Assembly: GCA_030538215.1 (NCBI GenBank)
Contig: JAUNUM010000022.1
Coordinates: 1 to 36,001, forward strand
Direction of reading: 5' to 3'
Source: Bacteroidia bacterium
GTDB lineage: Bacteria > Bacteroidota > Bacteroidia > Bacteroidales > Dysgonomonadaceae
DNA: 36,001 nt
Shown here piece after piece: positions 23,032 to 32,320 of this stretch (within the stretch, counting starts at the first letter, position 1; every line of letters starts with the position of its first letter). Below the pieces are notes generated by a model. The model worked only from the letters and a program-made list of their open reading frames with translations. It searched no databases and was not told where the DNA came from. A program made the position numbers and the translations under genes.

Positions 23032-24087
23032 ATGAATCAATCACCTGCCTGTACTTCAGGCTTTTCAGAAAAGCTTGAAAACAAATTTCAACATCTCTGG
23101 CATTTGGTAGGCAACACGCCCATGCTGGAACTACACTACACCTATAAAAACAAACCGTCTAAAATTTATGTAAAATGTGAGCATTATAACCTCACAGGAA
23201 GCGTGAAAGACCGCATGGCACTTTACATTATGCACAAGGCTTATTGCGAAGGACACGTGAAACCAGGAGATACCATTATAGAGGCAACAAGCGGAAATAC
23301 CGGAATTGCTTTTTCTGCTATTGGCAAAGCATTGGGACACAAAGTGAAGATTTTTATGCCTAATTGGCTGAGTAAAGAGCGAATGGATATCATCAAAAGT
23401 CTGGGTGCCGAAATTGTTTTAGTAAGCAAAGAAGAAGGTGGTTTCCTTGGCAGTATTGAGATGTGCAATAATCTTGCAAAAAACGATGATACTATTTTTC
23501 TTCCTCGTCAGTTTGAAAACTGCTATAACGCGGAAGCACATGAGTTTACAACCGGAAAAGAGATCCTTTGCCAACTTAAAAGTCGTGGACTGAAACCCGA
23601 TGCTTTTGTTGCAGGAGTTGGAACAGGAGGAACGGTAATGGGCGTTGGAAACGCTTTGCGAAAAGCAAATCCTAATGTCAAAATCTATCCGTTAGAGCCA
23701 AAAGAGTCACCCACTTTAAGCACAGGATATAAAGTAGGCTCACATCGAATACAAGGAATTTCAGACGAATTCATTCCTGAATTGGTAAAACTGAACGAAT
23801 TGGATGAAATAATTGATGCCGCGGATGGTGATTCCATTATTATGGCACAAAAATTAGCAAGAGAATTGGGTCTTGCCGTAGGAATTTCATCGGGAGCCAA
23901 CGTTGTGGGCGCTATTAAACTAAAAGCTCAATTACCGGATGATGCTATAGTAACAACTATTTTATCGGATAGTAATAAAAAATATCTCAGTACGGATTTA
24001 ACCAAAGAAGAACCCGTAAGAGAAGGATATATTTCTACCGATACCGCGTTCTTAGAATACGAACCAATTGGCAGAGCAAACAGTTAG
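23032..24087 (+). CDS. Cysteine synthase family PLP enzyme
   Basis: This 351-residue fold-type II PLP enzyme has the Schiff-base lysine K59 in GSVKDRMA, the substrate loop TSGNTG (86-91) and the phosphate-binding loop GVGTGGT (195-201). The LVGNTPML start matches O-acetylserine sulfhydrylase (CysK/CysM), which makes cysteine from O-acetylserine and sulfide. The first 20 residues are extra compared with typical CysK. Cystathionine beta-synthase-like activity cannot be excluded because the family overlaps. The next gene encodes a cysteine-degrading enzyme, so the pair may set cysteine and sulfide levels together or act in a thiol exchange. Confidence 0.85.
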   Translation: MNQSPACTSGFSEKLENKFQHLWHLVGNTPMLELHYTYKNKPSKIYVKCEHYNLTGSVKDRMALYIMHKAYCEGHVKPGDTIIEATSGNTGIAFSAIGKALGHKVKIFMPNWLSKERMDIIKSLGAEIVLVSKEEGGFLGSIEMCNNLAKNDDTIFLPRQFENCYNAEAHEFTTGKEILCQLKSRGLKPDAFVAGVGTGGTVMGVGNALRKANPNVKIYPLEPKESPTLSTGYKVGSHRIQGISDEFIPELVKLNELDEIIDAADGDSIIMAQKLARELGLAVGISSGANVVGAIKLKAQLPDDAIVTTILSDSNKKYLSTDLTKEEPVREGYISTDTAFLEYEPIGRANS

Positions 24088-24309
24088 GAATAGCATTGAC
24101 TTCCAAAATTAATTCATAAGATAAATAAAGAAATGAATCTTAGCGATATTATCATAGAGAATATTATAAATTAATTTCTGAACAATACTTATAACGCTTT
24201 TTATTCTCAATTTCGTATTTTGTTTTTAAGCTTTATCCGGCGCTGTTTGTTGCGTAATTTTTTGTAACTTTGCAGCACACACTTAAAATCGTGTGAACCA
24301 CACATTCTT

Positions 24310-25593
24310 ATGCTAAACCCCGATGAAAGAAGAAGCATCAAACGATTGATGCAGCGTGAAATAATTCCGGCAATTGGATGTACCGAGCCAATTGCCGTAT
24401 CGCTTTGTGTAGCAAAAGCTACCGAAACGTTAGGACAAAAACCCGAACGTGTTGAAGTATTTTTAAGCCCTAACGTATTGAAAAATGCTATGGGCGTTGG
24501 AATTCCGGGAACAGGGATGATTGGACTGCCTATTGCTATTGCTTTAGGTGCGTTAATTGGAAAATCGGAATATGGATTAGAAGTGCTGCAAGATCTAAAG
24601 CCTTCTGATGTAGAACATGGGAAACTTTTTATTTACGGGCAGCGCATAAAAATTGATCTGAAAACCGATATCGAAGATAAACTTTACATTGAAGCACGTT
24701 GCTTTAGCGAAACCGAATCTTCAACAGCTGTTATTCGTGGAAGTCATACACAGTTTTCGTATATTGAGAAAAATGGCACAGAGCTATTGAAAAAAGAGAT
24801 AGAAAGTACGGATGAAAAGAAAGACGATGTGTCGCTTACATTTCAAAAAGTATATGAATTTGCTGTTGAATCGCCCATCGATGAGTTGAATTTCATTCTT
24901 GAAGCCGCGAAAATGAATCGTGAGGCGTCGGTGCAATCGCAAAAACAGAATTATGGTCACAACGTGGCAAAGAGCGTTATGGGTGAAAAAGGAAAACTTC
25001 TTTTTGGAGAAAATCCTCACAGCCGGATGATATCGGCTACCGCCGGCGCTTGCGATGCACGTATGGATGGCGCGTTAATTCCGGTAATGAGCAACTCGGG
25101 AAGCGGAAATCAAGGCGTAGCAGCCACACTTCCGGTTCTCACGTACGCTGAAGATACCGGATGCAACGAAGAAAAACTCATTCGCGCACTTATTCTCAGC
25201 AACTTATCGGTTATTTATATTAAGCAACATTTAGGAAGGTTATCGGCACTATGCGGTTGTGTTGTAGCCTCAGCGGGCTCCAGTTGCGGCATAACCTATC
25301 TTATGGGCGGAAATTACGAGCAAATTACGTTCGCTATTAAAAACATGATTGCCAATATTACCGGTATGATTTGCGACGGAGCAAAACCCAGTTGCGCCCT
25401 GAAAATTGCCAGTGGCACATCCACGGCAATGCTTTCGGCTCTGATGGCAATAGAAAATCGTGTGGTATCGTCGCAAGAAGGTATTGTGGACGACGATGTG
25501 GACAAAACTATTCGAAATCTCGCCATTATCGGTAACAAAGGTATGGCTGAAACCGATAAAATTGTGCTGAAAGTAATGACACACAAAGGATAA
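24310..25593 (+). CDS. L-cysteine desulfidase / serine dehydratase-like (CyuA/YhaM, UPF0597)
   Basis: This 427-residue protein matches the CyuA/YhaM family from end to end. The N-terminal signature is AIGCTEPIAVSL (C24), the middle loop NSGSGNQGVAATLP, and the C-terminal cysteine-rich part SALCGCVVASAGSSCG followed by MICDGAKPSCALK. Cysteines of this pattern hold a catalytic [4Fe-4S] cluster in characterised L-cysteine desulfidases, which release sulfide, ammonia and pyruvate from cysteine. The E. coli homologue acts in anaerobic cysteine catabolism. A TAACTTTG box at 24265-24272, about 38 bp before the ATG, suggests its own promoter in the 222-bp spacer after the cysteine synthase gene. Confidence 0.87.
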   Translation: MLNPDERRSIKRLMQREIIPAIGCTEPIAVSLCVAKATETLGQKPERVEVFLSPNVLKNAMGVGIPGTGMIGLPIAIALGALIGKSEYGLEVLQDLKPSDVEHGKLFIYGQRIKIDLKTDIEDKLYIEARCFSETESSTAVIRGSHTQFSYIEKNGTELLKKEIESTDEKKDDVSLTFQKVYEFAVESPIDELNFILEAAKMNREASVQSQKQNYGHNVAKSVMGEKGKLLFGENPHSRMISATAGACDARMDGALIPVMSNSGSGNQGVAATLPVLTYAEDTGCNEEKLIRALILSNLSVIYIKQHLGRLSALCGCVVASAGSSCGITYLMGGNYEQITFAIKNMIANITGMICDGAKPSCALKIASGTSTAMLSALMAIENRVVSSQEGIVDDDVDKTIRNLAIIGNKGMAETDKIVLKVMTHKG

Positions 25594-25697
25594 AAATCAC
25601 TCCGAACATAAACTGCGTAAATTCCGTTATAAAACGGACGGATAATGTTGTGCCGATAAGCTATCGGACAATTAAAATTTAAAATCACGTTTTCACT

Positions 25698-27074
25698 TTG
25701 CAAGAATCGATTACAGATAAAGAGCTTAATCTCGAAACAAAAAGAATAAGCTCGCTCGTTTGGGAATATTCAATTCCCGCCATCATTGGCATGCTTGTAA
25801 ATTCGCTCTACAATATTGTTGACCGAATTTTTATTGGCCAAGGTGTAGGAGCATTTGCTATTTCGGGATTGGCAATTACCTTTCCGGTTACCATACTGGC
25901 TTCATCACTCGGTATGCTTGTTGGAGTGGGTGCTGCAAGTCGCATTTCTATTAGTTTGGGTGAGAAAAAGAAACATACTGCCGAACAAATTTTAGGTAAC
26001 TCGTTTTTACTTATTATTCTGTTTAACGCGGTGGTTATGACATTCTTTTACATTTATCTCGATGAGATTCTTATCGCTTTTGGCGCCACGGAGAACACAT
26101 TGCCCTATGCGCGGGAATATTTGCAGATCGTTCTTATCGGAAATGTTTTAATCAGCCTCTGTTACAGTTTCAACAATATGATGCGTGCATCGGGATATCC
26201 CAAGAAAGCGATGATAACGATGCTGATAGGCGCTGTTTTAAATATTATTCTCGATCCCATTTTTATTTTTGTTTTTAAACTCGGCATCGCCGGTGTAGCT
26301 TGGGCTACAGTTATATCAATGTTTGTGGGAACATTGTTTGTGATGCATCATTTTGTACAGGAAAGCAGCCTTATTCGCTTGCGAAAAGAGAATATCAGAT
26401 TGAACAAAAATATAGTTCTTGCTATCGTTTCCATTGGGCTTTCGCCATTTTTTATGCAAGTGGCGGCATCGGGAGTGGCGGTTTTACTAAACACTTCACT
26501 ATTGAAACACGGTGGTGATTTAGCCGTAGGCGCTTATGGGATTCTCAACTCCATGCTATTAATTATTGTTATGACGGTTGTGGGTTTGAATCAAGGAACA
26601 CAGCCGATTATCGGGTATAACTACGGTGCCAGAAACTTTAATCGGGTTAAAGATACATTTTATTATACCGTTAAAATTGCTACAATTATTACAAGCACCG
26701 GATTTATTATCGGTATGTTTTTTCCTCGACAATTTGCCGGTGCATTCACCAATGACCAAGCGCTTTTAGATATTGCCGAAAATGGTATCAGGTTGAGTTT
26801 AATTGCATTTCCGTTAGTTGGATTTCAAGTTGTCGCCGGAAACTTTTTCCAAAGTATCGGACAAGCCAAGAAAGCCATCATTCAGAGTTTAAGCCGACAG
26901 ATTATTTTTTTAGTACCCGCGCTATTGCTTTTCCCTACATTATTCGGTTTGAATGGCGTATGGATTGCCATGCCTATTTCTGACTTTCTAGCATCGCTCT
27001 TATCCCTTTATTTACTCATCGGGCAAATAAAAATAATTCACAAAATGCAGGAAAATCAACCGTTGTACGCTTGA
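25698..27074 (+). CDS. MATE family multidrug/Na+ efflux transporter
   Basis: This 458-residue MATE protein has 12 predicted helices in two halves. Signature regions include SIPAIIGMLVNSLYNIVDRIFIGQGVG in helix 1 and GLNQGTQPIIGYNYGA at the start of the second half. Such exporters use a Na+ or H+ gradient to expel cationic drugs or metabolites. The start must be TTG at 25698: an in-frame stop lies at 25680-25682, there is no ATG or GTG between, and the next Met (residue 32) would cut into helix 1. It is 104 bp after the cysteine desulfidase gene. Confidence 0.9.
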   Translation: MQESITDKELNLETKRISSLVWEYSIPAIIGMLVNSLYNIVDRIFIGQGVGAFAISGLAITFPVTILASSLGMLVGVGAASRISISLGEKKKHTAEQILGNSFLLIILFNAVVMTFFYIYLDEILIAFGATENTLPYAREYLQIVLIGNVLISLCYSFNNMMRASGYPKKAMITMLIGAVLNIILDPIFIFVFKLGIAGVAWATVISMFVGTLFVMHHFVQESSLIRLRKENIRLNKNIVLAIVSIGLSPFFMQVAASGVAVLLNTSLLKHGGDLAVGAYGILNSMLLIIVMTVVGLNQGTQPIIGYNYGARNFNRVKDTFYYTVKIATIITSTGFIIGMFFPRQFAGAFTNDQALLDIAENGIRLSLIAFPLVGFQVVAGNFFQSIGQAKKAIIQSLSRQIIFLVPALLLFPTLFGLNGVWIAMPISDFLASLLSLYLLIGQIKIIHKMQENQPLYA

Positions 27075-27120
27075 GTTATTATAATGGAAATATGGCAGCA
27101 AAAATTCGGAAAACTCGTCA

Positions 27121-27147
27121 TTTTTGAGTAGTTTTGTCACTCAAAAA
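27121..27147. promoter_or_regulatory. Inverted repeat over the gpmA -7 box
   Basis: TTTTTGAGT (27121-27129) and ACTCAAAAA (27139-27147) are perfect 9-bp arms around TAGTTTTG (27129-27136), which fits a -7 box. It could be an operator, or the terminator of the MATE gene. Confidence 0.4.
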
Positions 27148-27180
27148 CAATAAACAGTAAATTAAAAATAAAATAAACAG

Positions 27181-27930
27181 ATGAAAAGAGTAGTTTTAAT
27201 TCGTCACGGCGAAAGTACATGGAACAAAGAAAACCGATTTACGGGATGGACCGATGTTGATTTAACCGAAAAAGGGGTTGAAGAAGCACACAAAGCAGGA
27301 AAATTATTGAAAAAAGAAGGTTTTCATTTTGAAAAAGCCTACACATCGTATTTGAAAAGAGCCGTAAAAACGCTGAATGTTGTATTGGATGAAATGGATC
27401 TGGACTGGATACCGGTAGAAAAAACATGGCGTTTGAACGAAAAGCATTACGGAATGCTGCAAGGATTAAACAAGTCTGAAACAGCCGAGAAATACGGTGA
27501 TGAGCAAGTGCTTATCTGGCGCAGAAGCTACGATGTTCCTCCCACGGAATTAGCAAAAGACGATCCACGTTCTCCATTTATGGATGTTCGCTATAAAGGA
27601 GTTGATGAAAAAGACTTACCTCTTACCGAAGCGCTGAGCCACACGGTAGATCGTATTCTCCCTTACTGGAACAATACCGTAGTTCCCGAAATGAAAGAGA
27701 AATACAACGAAGTTATTATTGCCGCTCACGGAAATAGTTTGCGTGGAATTATCAAACACCTGAAAGGTATTTCTGACGAAAATATTGTTAGCTTGAATTT
27801 ACCAACAGCTGTTCCCTACGTTTTTGAATTTGACGACAATATGAACTTGGTAAAAGATTACTTCTTAGGTGATCCGGAAGAAATTAAAAAATTAATGGAT
27901 GCTGTGGCTAATCAAGCGAAGAAGAAGTAA
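27181..27930 (+). CDS. gpmA: 2,3-bisphosphoglycerate-dependent phosphoglycerate mutase
   Basis: This 249-residue cytoplasmic glycolytic enzyme interconverts 3- and 2-phosphoglycerate. The phosphohistidine motif [10 protein letters not shown] (H9) is followed by [14 protein letters not shown]. The second catalytic histidine lies in [10 protein letters not shown], and the ERHYGxLQGLNK-like segment appears as [15 protein letters not shown]. Length and motifs match E. coli GpmA. It is probably monocistronic, with an inverted repeat upstream and a strong hairpin terminator downstream. Confidence 0.97.
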   Translation: MKRVVLIRHGESTWNKENRFTGWTDVDLTEKGVEEAHKAGKLLKKEGFHFEKAYTSYLKRAVKTLNVVLDEMDLDWIPVEKTWRLNEKHYGMLQGLNKSETAEKYGDEQVLIWRRSYDVPPTELAKDDPRSPFMDVRYKGVDEKDLPLTEALSHTVDRILPYWNNTVVPEMKEKYNEVIIAAHGNSLRGIIKHLKGISDENIVSLNLPTAVPYVFEFDDNMNLVKDYFLGDPEEIKKLMDAVANQAKKK

Positions 27931-27956
27931 GAAAGCATTTCAAAAACATATTAATA

Positions 27957-27992
27957 AAAGTCAGGGCGCTCATTTTGAGCGCCCTGACTTTT
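27957..27992. terminator. Strong bidirectional terminator after gpmA
   Basis: AAAAGTCAGGGCGCTCA and its exact complement (27957-27973, 27976-27992) form a 17-bp perfect stem with a two-base spacer and A/T tracts on both sides. It separates gpmA from the convergent minus-strand gene. Confidence 0.9.
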
Positions 27993-28008
27993 ATTACATT
28001 TAAATTAC

Positions 28009-28500
28009 TTAAATCAAGTTTTTTAATTTCTCAATCGAAAGATCTATTGCCATAATAACTCCATTTTCATCGATCAAGTAATTTTTGAAACCTTTTCGCA
28101 ACTGAAATTCTTTATAAATTTTCGAATCGGCTCCGTTTTCATCGCAAAATTGCGAGTTTAAATCAATCTTATCCAAGAGCGCGGTTCTTTCAAAAACATT
28201 TCTGTTCTCATCAAACGAGATCGAAAGAAACGTAACGTCAGCTTTATTCTCTTTTAAGTAATTATATAACTGAACGTTGTTGGCTCTTGAACGGGCATCG
28301 TAAGCAGCCCAAAAGTTTAATACTATTTTTTTGCCTTTGTATTCGCTTAAGTCGAAATTTTGACCTTCCAACCCATTGAGAACAATATTAGGAATTTGTT
28401 CGCCGGGATAATAACCTATGGAAGTTTTTTCGGTTTTGATTGAACTCGACATTAAAAGAAGCGAAAATATTGCTACAAAGCAAAAGTTCATGTATTTCAT
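28009..28500 (-). CDS. Exported thioredoxin-fold (TlpA/AhpC-like) protein lacking the CxxC motif
   Basis: The 163-residue product has a signal peptide-like N-terminus and then a TlpA/AhpC-TSA-type fold (GEQIPNIVLNGLEGQNFDLSEYKGKKIVLNFWAAY; FLSISFDENR; GFKNYLIDENGVIMA). Where redox family members have WC-x-x-C, this protein has W64-A-A-Y-D-A-R-S-R, so the two cysteines are replaced by D68 and S71. Disulfide chemistry at that site is therefore not possible. One Cys remains in NSQFCDENG. It may bind a ligand or partner instead. It lies alone between the gpmA terminator and a 307-bp spacer. A TACTTTTG box at 28607-28600 on the minus strand is a possible promoter. Confidence 0.75.
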   Translation of the reverse strand: MKYMNFCFVAIFSLLLMSSSIKTEKTSIGYYPGEQIPNIVLNGLEGQNFDLSEYKGKKIVLNFWAAYDARSRANNVQLYNYLKENKADVTFLSISFDENRNVFERTALLDKIDLNSQFCDENGADSKIYKEFQLRKGFKNYLIDENGVIMAIDLSIEKLKNLI

Positions 28501-28807
28501 AAAAAATATTTTAGTTAATACTCAAACTTGCCTGTGCTCCACACATTTAGCAAAGTTCATTTACTTTTGACTTTTCGCTAAAAGTCTTTTTTCAGGGGAC
28601 AAAAGTACGTCTGTTTTTTTTAACTAAAAACTTTTCGGACAAAAATCTTACTCCATAATGTTAATATTTGTTTACTCAAAAACATAACTATCTATAAATA
28701 AGTAATATGCAAAACAGAGAAAACACACAAAAATGCAGAGCCTTAGCTATATGAGGTTTTTATCTCTTTCGACACACTTTTGCAACATACATATTCGCAT
28801 GATTAAT
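28501..28807. other. Intergenic region with hairpin and -7 box
   Basis: About 307 bp with no credible gene. It contains a GACTTTT/AAAAGTC hairpin (28569-28586) and a minus-strand TACTTTTG box (28607-28600). The rest is A/T rich without clear structure. The asd gene ends immediately to the right. Confidence 0.5.
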
Positions 28808-29806
28808 TCATTGTTTTAACAAATACTCTGCAATTTGCACAGCGTTTAAGGCTGCTCCTTTACAAATTTGATCCGCTGCTGTCCAAAAAGTTAGTCCGTT
28901 AGGATTAGTAAGATCTTTTCTGATTCTTCCCACGTAAACCGGATCTTGTCCGGCAGCATCAAGCGGCATAGGATATATTTTTTTCTCCGGATTATCGAGC
29001 AATACAACGCCATCGGCTTTAGCAAAAGCTTCACGAGCCTCTTCTACCGATACCGGTTTTTCCGTTTCAATCCAAATTGCTTCAGAGTGTGCACGCAGCA
29101 CGGGAACACGCACACAAGTAGCACTCACTTCAATATCGCTGTGCATAATTTTGCGCGTTTCATTGAACATCTTCATCTCTTCCTTGGTGTAACCATTTTC
29201 GGTAAACACATCCACTTGCGGTATCAAGTTATATGCCAACTGATAAGCAAATTTCGAGATAGTTGGATTTTCTTTATTTACCAACTGTTTGTGCTGTTCT
29301 TCCAATTCGGCCATAGCAGAAGCTCCCGCTCCCGATGCCGCTTGATAAGTAGATACGTGAACACGTTTAATATGTGAAATATCTTCAATCGCTTTCAACG
29401 CCACAACCATCTGAATAGTAGTGCAATTGGGGTTGGCAATAATATTTTTTGGACGATTCAATGCATCCTTTGCATTTACTTCGGGAACCACCAAAGGGAC
29501 ATCATCGTTCATGCGAAAAGCACTCGAATTGTCTATCATAATGGTTCCGTATTTGGTAATTGTTTCGGCAAATTCCAGCGATGTGCCACCTCCCGCAGAA
29601 GTGAAAGCAATATCAATTCCTTTAAAATCGTCGTTATGTTTGAGTTCTTTCACGATAATTTTCTTACCCCGAAAAGTATATATTGTTCCCGCACTTCTCG
29701 ATGAACCAAAAAGGAATAATTCATCTACGGGAAAATTTCTTACATCAAGTACGCGAAGTAGCTCCTGCCCTACAGCTCCGCTTACTCCAACAATAGCAAC
29801 TTTCAT
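28808..29806 (-). CDS. asd: Aspartate-semialdehyde dehydrogenase
   Basis: This 332-residue enzyme reduces aspartyl phosphate to aspartate semialdehyde, the branch point to lysine/diaminopimelate, threonine and methionine. The NADP-binding loop GVSGAVGQ is at 7-14. The active-site Cys128 is in NPNCTTIQ, and the catalytic His240 is in [19 protein letters not shown] and FTSAGGG are further signature segments. Length is normal. A minus-strand TACTTTTG box at 29852-29845 is the likely promoter -7 element. No other lysine or threonine genes are adjacent. Confidence 0.96.
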   Translation of the reverse strand: MKVAIVGVSGAVGQELLRVLDVRNFPVDELFLFGSSRSAGTIYTFRGKKIIVKELKHNDDFKGIDIAFTSAGGGTSLEFAETITKYGTIMIDNSSAFRMNDDVPLVVPEVNAKDALNRPKNIIANPNCTTIQMVVALKAIEDISHIKRVHVSTYQAASGAGASAMAELEEQHKQLVNKENPTISKFAYQLAYNLIPQVDVFTENGYTKEEMKMFNETRKIMHSDIEVSATCVRVPVLRAHSEAIWIETEKPVSVEEAREAFAKADGVVLLDNPEKKIYPMPLDAAGQDPVYVGRIRKDLTNPNGLTFWTAADQICKGAALNAVQIAEYLLKQ

Positions 29807-29971
29807 TTTGTAAATATTTTAATTATGATAAATAAATGGCATGGCAAAAGTACAAAAAAACTACTACCAATTAATAACCTAATGTTCAAAAAACAAGTAA
29901 TTTCGCAGTATTATGCGGGGAAAGAGAATATGGAAGATAAAAATATCATTCGTAAAGTTTTAAACAACTTA

Positions 29972-30292
29972 CTACTTTAGTAATATCTTTTTGACTAAGT
30001 CGCCAATTCTAATGATATAATATCCTTTAGGAAGGTTGAGTTGATATTCGTTGGTTCCGGCCTTAACTTTTTGGGTATATACTTTTGTTCCGACAATGCT
30101 AAAAACCTCCAGCACTCCATCTTTTGGGAGGTTTTCTATAACTAATCGGTTTTCTGACACTCTTATCTTTGTTTCGAGAATATTTTCTTCCATAACAATC
30201 TTTCTATTTTGATCTTGCGCGTAAATACCGTCAAGTCCAAAACAGAATAAAGAAAATAATATAAAGAGAGTTGTCAGGTAAAATTTTCTCAT
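29972..30292 (-). CDS. Small secreted protein made almost only of a T9SS type A sorting domain
   Basis: Starting at 30292, the product is 106 residues: a signal peptide (MRKFYLTTLFILFSLFCFG, cut near YAQDQ), about 20 linker residues, then a beta-rich module. That module ends VLEVFSIVGTKVY, LNLPKGYYIIRI, VKKILLK, the normal pattern of a T9SS type A C-terminal sorting signal. Usually this signal follows a large passenger; here there is no passenger. The longer frame to 30382 adds 30 residues that break the signal peptide, so the inner Met is preferred. A minus-strand TACATTTG box at 30318-30311 just before it supports a separate promoter. PorV, which recognises such domains, is encoded at 12717-13886. 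Confidence 0.75.
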   Translation of the reverse strand: MRKFYLTTLFILFSLFCFGLDGIYAQDQNRKIVMEENILETKIRVSENRLVIENLPKDGVLEVFSIVGTKVYTQKVKAGTNEYQLNLPKGYYIIRIGDLVKKILLK

Positions 30293-30437
30293 ACAAAACC
30301 TTTTACAATACAAATGTAGGAAAAATTTCATATTAAAAGGATAAAATCGATCTTTTTTTGTGCAGCACGACAAAATTTCCACATTTTATCCCTATAAATA
30401 CTCAAAAGAGAACTTTTTTGGACTCTTCTGATTATCA

Positions 30438-31352
30438 TTAAAGATTGATAATCATTCCTTCAGTTGCTAACTTTGTTTCCGAAAAAACTGCTGTTGCTTC
30501 GTTAAGTAGCTTGTCTAACTCGTTGTATCGCGATGAGAAATGACCAATAATAAGTTTCTTCACGTTTGCCGCTTTAGCTATTTCGGCAGCCTGACGCGCC
30601 GTGGAATGGAACGTTTCTTGTGCTCTCACGTTATCAGCTTCGGCAAAAGTGGACTCGTGATACAATACATCAATATTTTGAATATACGGTATAATTTCGG
30701 GGAGAAAGGCGGTATCCGAACAATAGGCGTATTTTCTGGGTGGCGGCGACGGAGTGGTAAGAATCTCATTTTTAATCAACTTTCCGTCATTAGTTATAAA
30801 ATCGGCACCCAGTTTGATGTCTTTTATCTGCCGAAACGGAATATCATAAAAATCAATCATCTCGCGCTTGATGTGTCGCGGCAATTCTTTTTCTTCGAAA
30901 AGGAATCCATTAGTAGCAATTCGATGTTTTAGCGGAAACGAGAAAACACGCATTGAGTTGTTCTCAAAAATAAGTTGATGATTATGTGGATCTAATGGGA
31001 TAAGATTTATTTTGTACGAAAACTGATTCCCAAAATACTTGATAAACGGATTGAGAAACAAATCCATTTCCTGATGCGCGTAAAGATTTAAATCGGCCGT
31101 TCTTCCCAACAGACTCAACGTGGACAGCAATCCGGGAAGCCCGAAAACGTGATCGCCATGCAAGTGCGAAATAAAGATACTGTGCAATTTGCTCATACGC
31201 GTTTTGTATTTTCGCATCTGAAGTTGTGTGCCCTCGCCGCAGTCGATCATGAAAAGCTTTTCATTCATATCAACTAACTGCGAAGAAGGATTGTGAAGCG
31301 TGGTGGGCATTGCCGAACCACAACCCAATATTGTTATCTGAAATTTTGTCAT
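30438..31352 (-). CDS. rnz: Ribonuclease Z
   Basis: This 304-residue metallo-beta-lactamase-fold nuclease has the zinc motif HLHGDH (63-68) and GCGSAMP near the N-terminus. The late histidine-containing segments YHESTF and IIGHFSSRY are also present. It cleaves the 3' trailer of precursor tRNAs that lack an encoded CCA, as is the case for the tRNA-Lys at 35640-35712. The exosite insertion lies around residues 145-185. It is the last gene of the operon: the queE stop codon is one base from its ATG. Confidence 0.95.
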   Translation of the reverse strand: MTKFQITILGCGSAMPTTLHNPSSQLVDMNEKLFMIDCGEGTQLQMRKYKTRMSKLHSIFISHLHGDHVFGLPGLLSTLSLLGRTADLNLYAHQEMDLFLNPFIKYFGNQFSYKINLIPLDPHNHQLIFENNSMRVFSFPLKHRIATNGFLFEEKELPRHIKREMIDFYDIPFRQIKDIKLGADFITNDGKLIKNEILTTPSPPPRKYAYCSDTAFLPEIIPYIQNIDVLYHESTFAEADNVRAQETFHSTARQAAEIAKAANVKKLIIGHFSSRYNELDKLLNEATAVFSETKLATEGMIINL

Positions 31353-31353
31353 C

Positions 31354-31935
31354 TTATCTGATTCCGATAAGCTTGTGCATCTGCAAACTCAATACCCATT
31401 GCGGATTTTGTTTGATTAGCTCTACACAATAATCTACATTTTCCTGTATAACATTCAGATCATCAAAAATAGGGCTTAGCAAATATCGATTGGTTTTTGG
31501 AAGAATGGATATATCGGGAAGCAAATCTCCCTTAGATATTGGGAAACGCAGCTCATCCACTTCAGGAATCAGCGTACGAATTTTCTCGAACTGCTGCTTG
31601 GGACTGCATGTAATATAATCAATTCCTGCCGGAACACGTCGAGTTCCATTGGTTTCGATGGCTTGTTTATAACCCTTTTCTTTGAAAAATGAAATCGTTT
31701 CGTTTTTAAGCTGAAGTGTGGGTTCACCGCCTGTCCAGATAATCCATCGGCAAGGATATTGAGAGATTTTGCTTAAGATTTCATCGAGTGTCATTTTCTC
31801 ACCAAACTCAAAATCGGTATCACAAAAACTGCACGCTAAATTGCATTTCGATAATCTTATAAAAATGGATGCTTCGCCCGTTCTTCCGCCTTCGCCTTGC
31901 AACGAGTAAAATATTTCATTGACCGTCAGGCTCAT
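31354..31935 (-). CDS. queE: 7-carboxy-7-deazaguanine synthase
   Basis: This 193-residue radical-SAM enzyme of queuosine synthesis converts 6-carboxytetrahydropterin to 7-carboxy-7-deazaguanine. The cluster-binding motif CNLACSFC (C31, C35, C38) has the Cx3CxxC spacing used here. GEASIFIRLSKC, WTGGEPTLQ and ETNGTRRVP are typical of the family. The start at 31935 gives the canonical MSLTVNEIFYSLQGEG beginning; an upstream ATG at 31962 would add nine residues inside queD. It overlaps the queD end by 20 bp and is followed after one base by rnz. Confidence 0.95.
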   Translation of the reverse strand: MSLTVNEIFYSLQGEGGRTGEASIFIRLSKCNLACSFCDTDFEFGEKMTLDEILSKISQYPCRWIIWTGGEPTLQLKNETISFFKEKGYKQAIETNGTRRVPAGIDYITCSPKQQFEKIRTLIPEVDELRFPISKGDLLPDISILPKTNRYLLSPIFDDLNVIQENVDYCVELIKQNPQWVLSLQMHKLIGIR

Positions 31936-32281
31936 AAACAGCAGAAGTTTTTGGGGTTTCACTTACTTCCACGGCATACAGTTCGGGAAGCATGGGTTTG
32001 AAAACATCGAAAAGCATTTTTGCCAAGTTTTCGGCAGACGAGTTGAGCGGGTGCATAATATCGTTTAAGTTCCTGTGATCGATATGCTTATCAATATATT
32101 GTTTCACGATTTTTAATTCGTTATAATCTTTTACAAATCCTGTTTCGTTCAACTCTTCCGACCGAAGATGCACGGTAACCACATAATTGTGCCCGTGCAA
32201 CCGTGTGCACGGATGATCGTCGGGCAGCCCTTGAAGCGCATGAGCGGCCGAAAATGCAAATTGTTTACTTATCTTATACAT
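31916..32281 (-). CDS. queD: 6-carboxytetrahydropterin synthase
   Basis: This 121-residue QueD/PTPS family enzyme has zinc ligands H14, H29 and H31 (SAAHAL, LHGHNY) and catalytic C25 (PCTR). The DHRNLND segment holds the catalytic Asp/His pair, and the late Glu is in VSETPKTS. It makes 6-carboxytetrahydropterin from dihydroneopterin triphosphate, the substrate of QueE encoded next. Its 3' end overlaps queE by 20 bp, suggesting coupled translation. Confidence 0.95.
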   Translation of the reverse strand: MYKISKQFAFSAAHALQGLPDDHPCTRLHGHNYVVTVHLRSEELNETGFVKDYNELKIVKQYIDKHIDHRNLNDIMHPLNSSAENLAKMLFDVFKPMLPELYAVEVSETPKTSAVYEPDGQ

Positions 32282-32320
32282 TTTTGAGAAAGTCTTATAC
32301 TTTATAAATGTTTTTCGGCA

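Noticed and set aside
29882-29980. Plus-strand 32-codon frame (starting MFKKQVISQ) between asd and the sorting-domain gene
   Set aside because: It overlaps the 3' end of the sorting-domain gene on the other strand, has no recognisable promoter or domain, and is short enough to occur by chance.
30293-30382. N-terminal extension of the sorting-domain protein to an ATG at 30382
   Set aside because: It places 30 cysteine-rich residues before a good signal peptide and crosses the TACATTTG promoter box.
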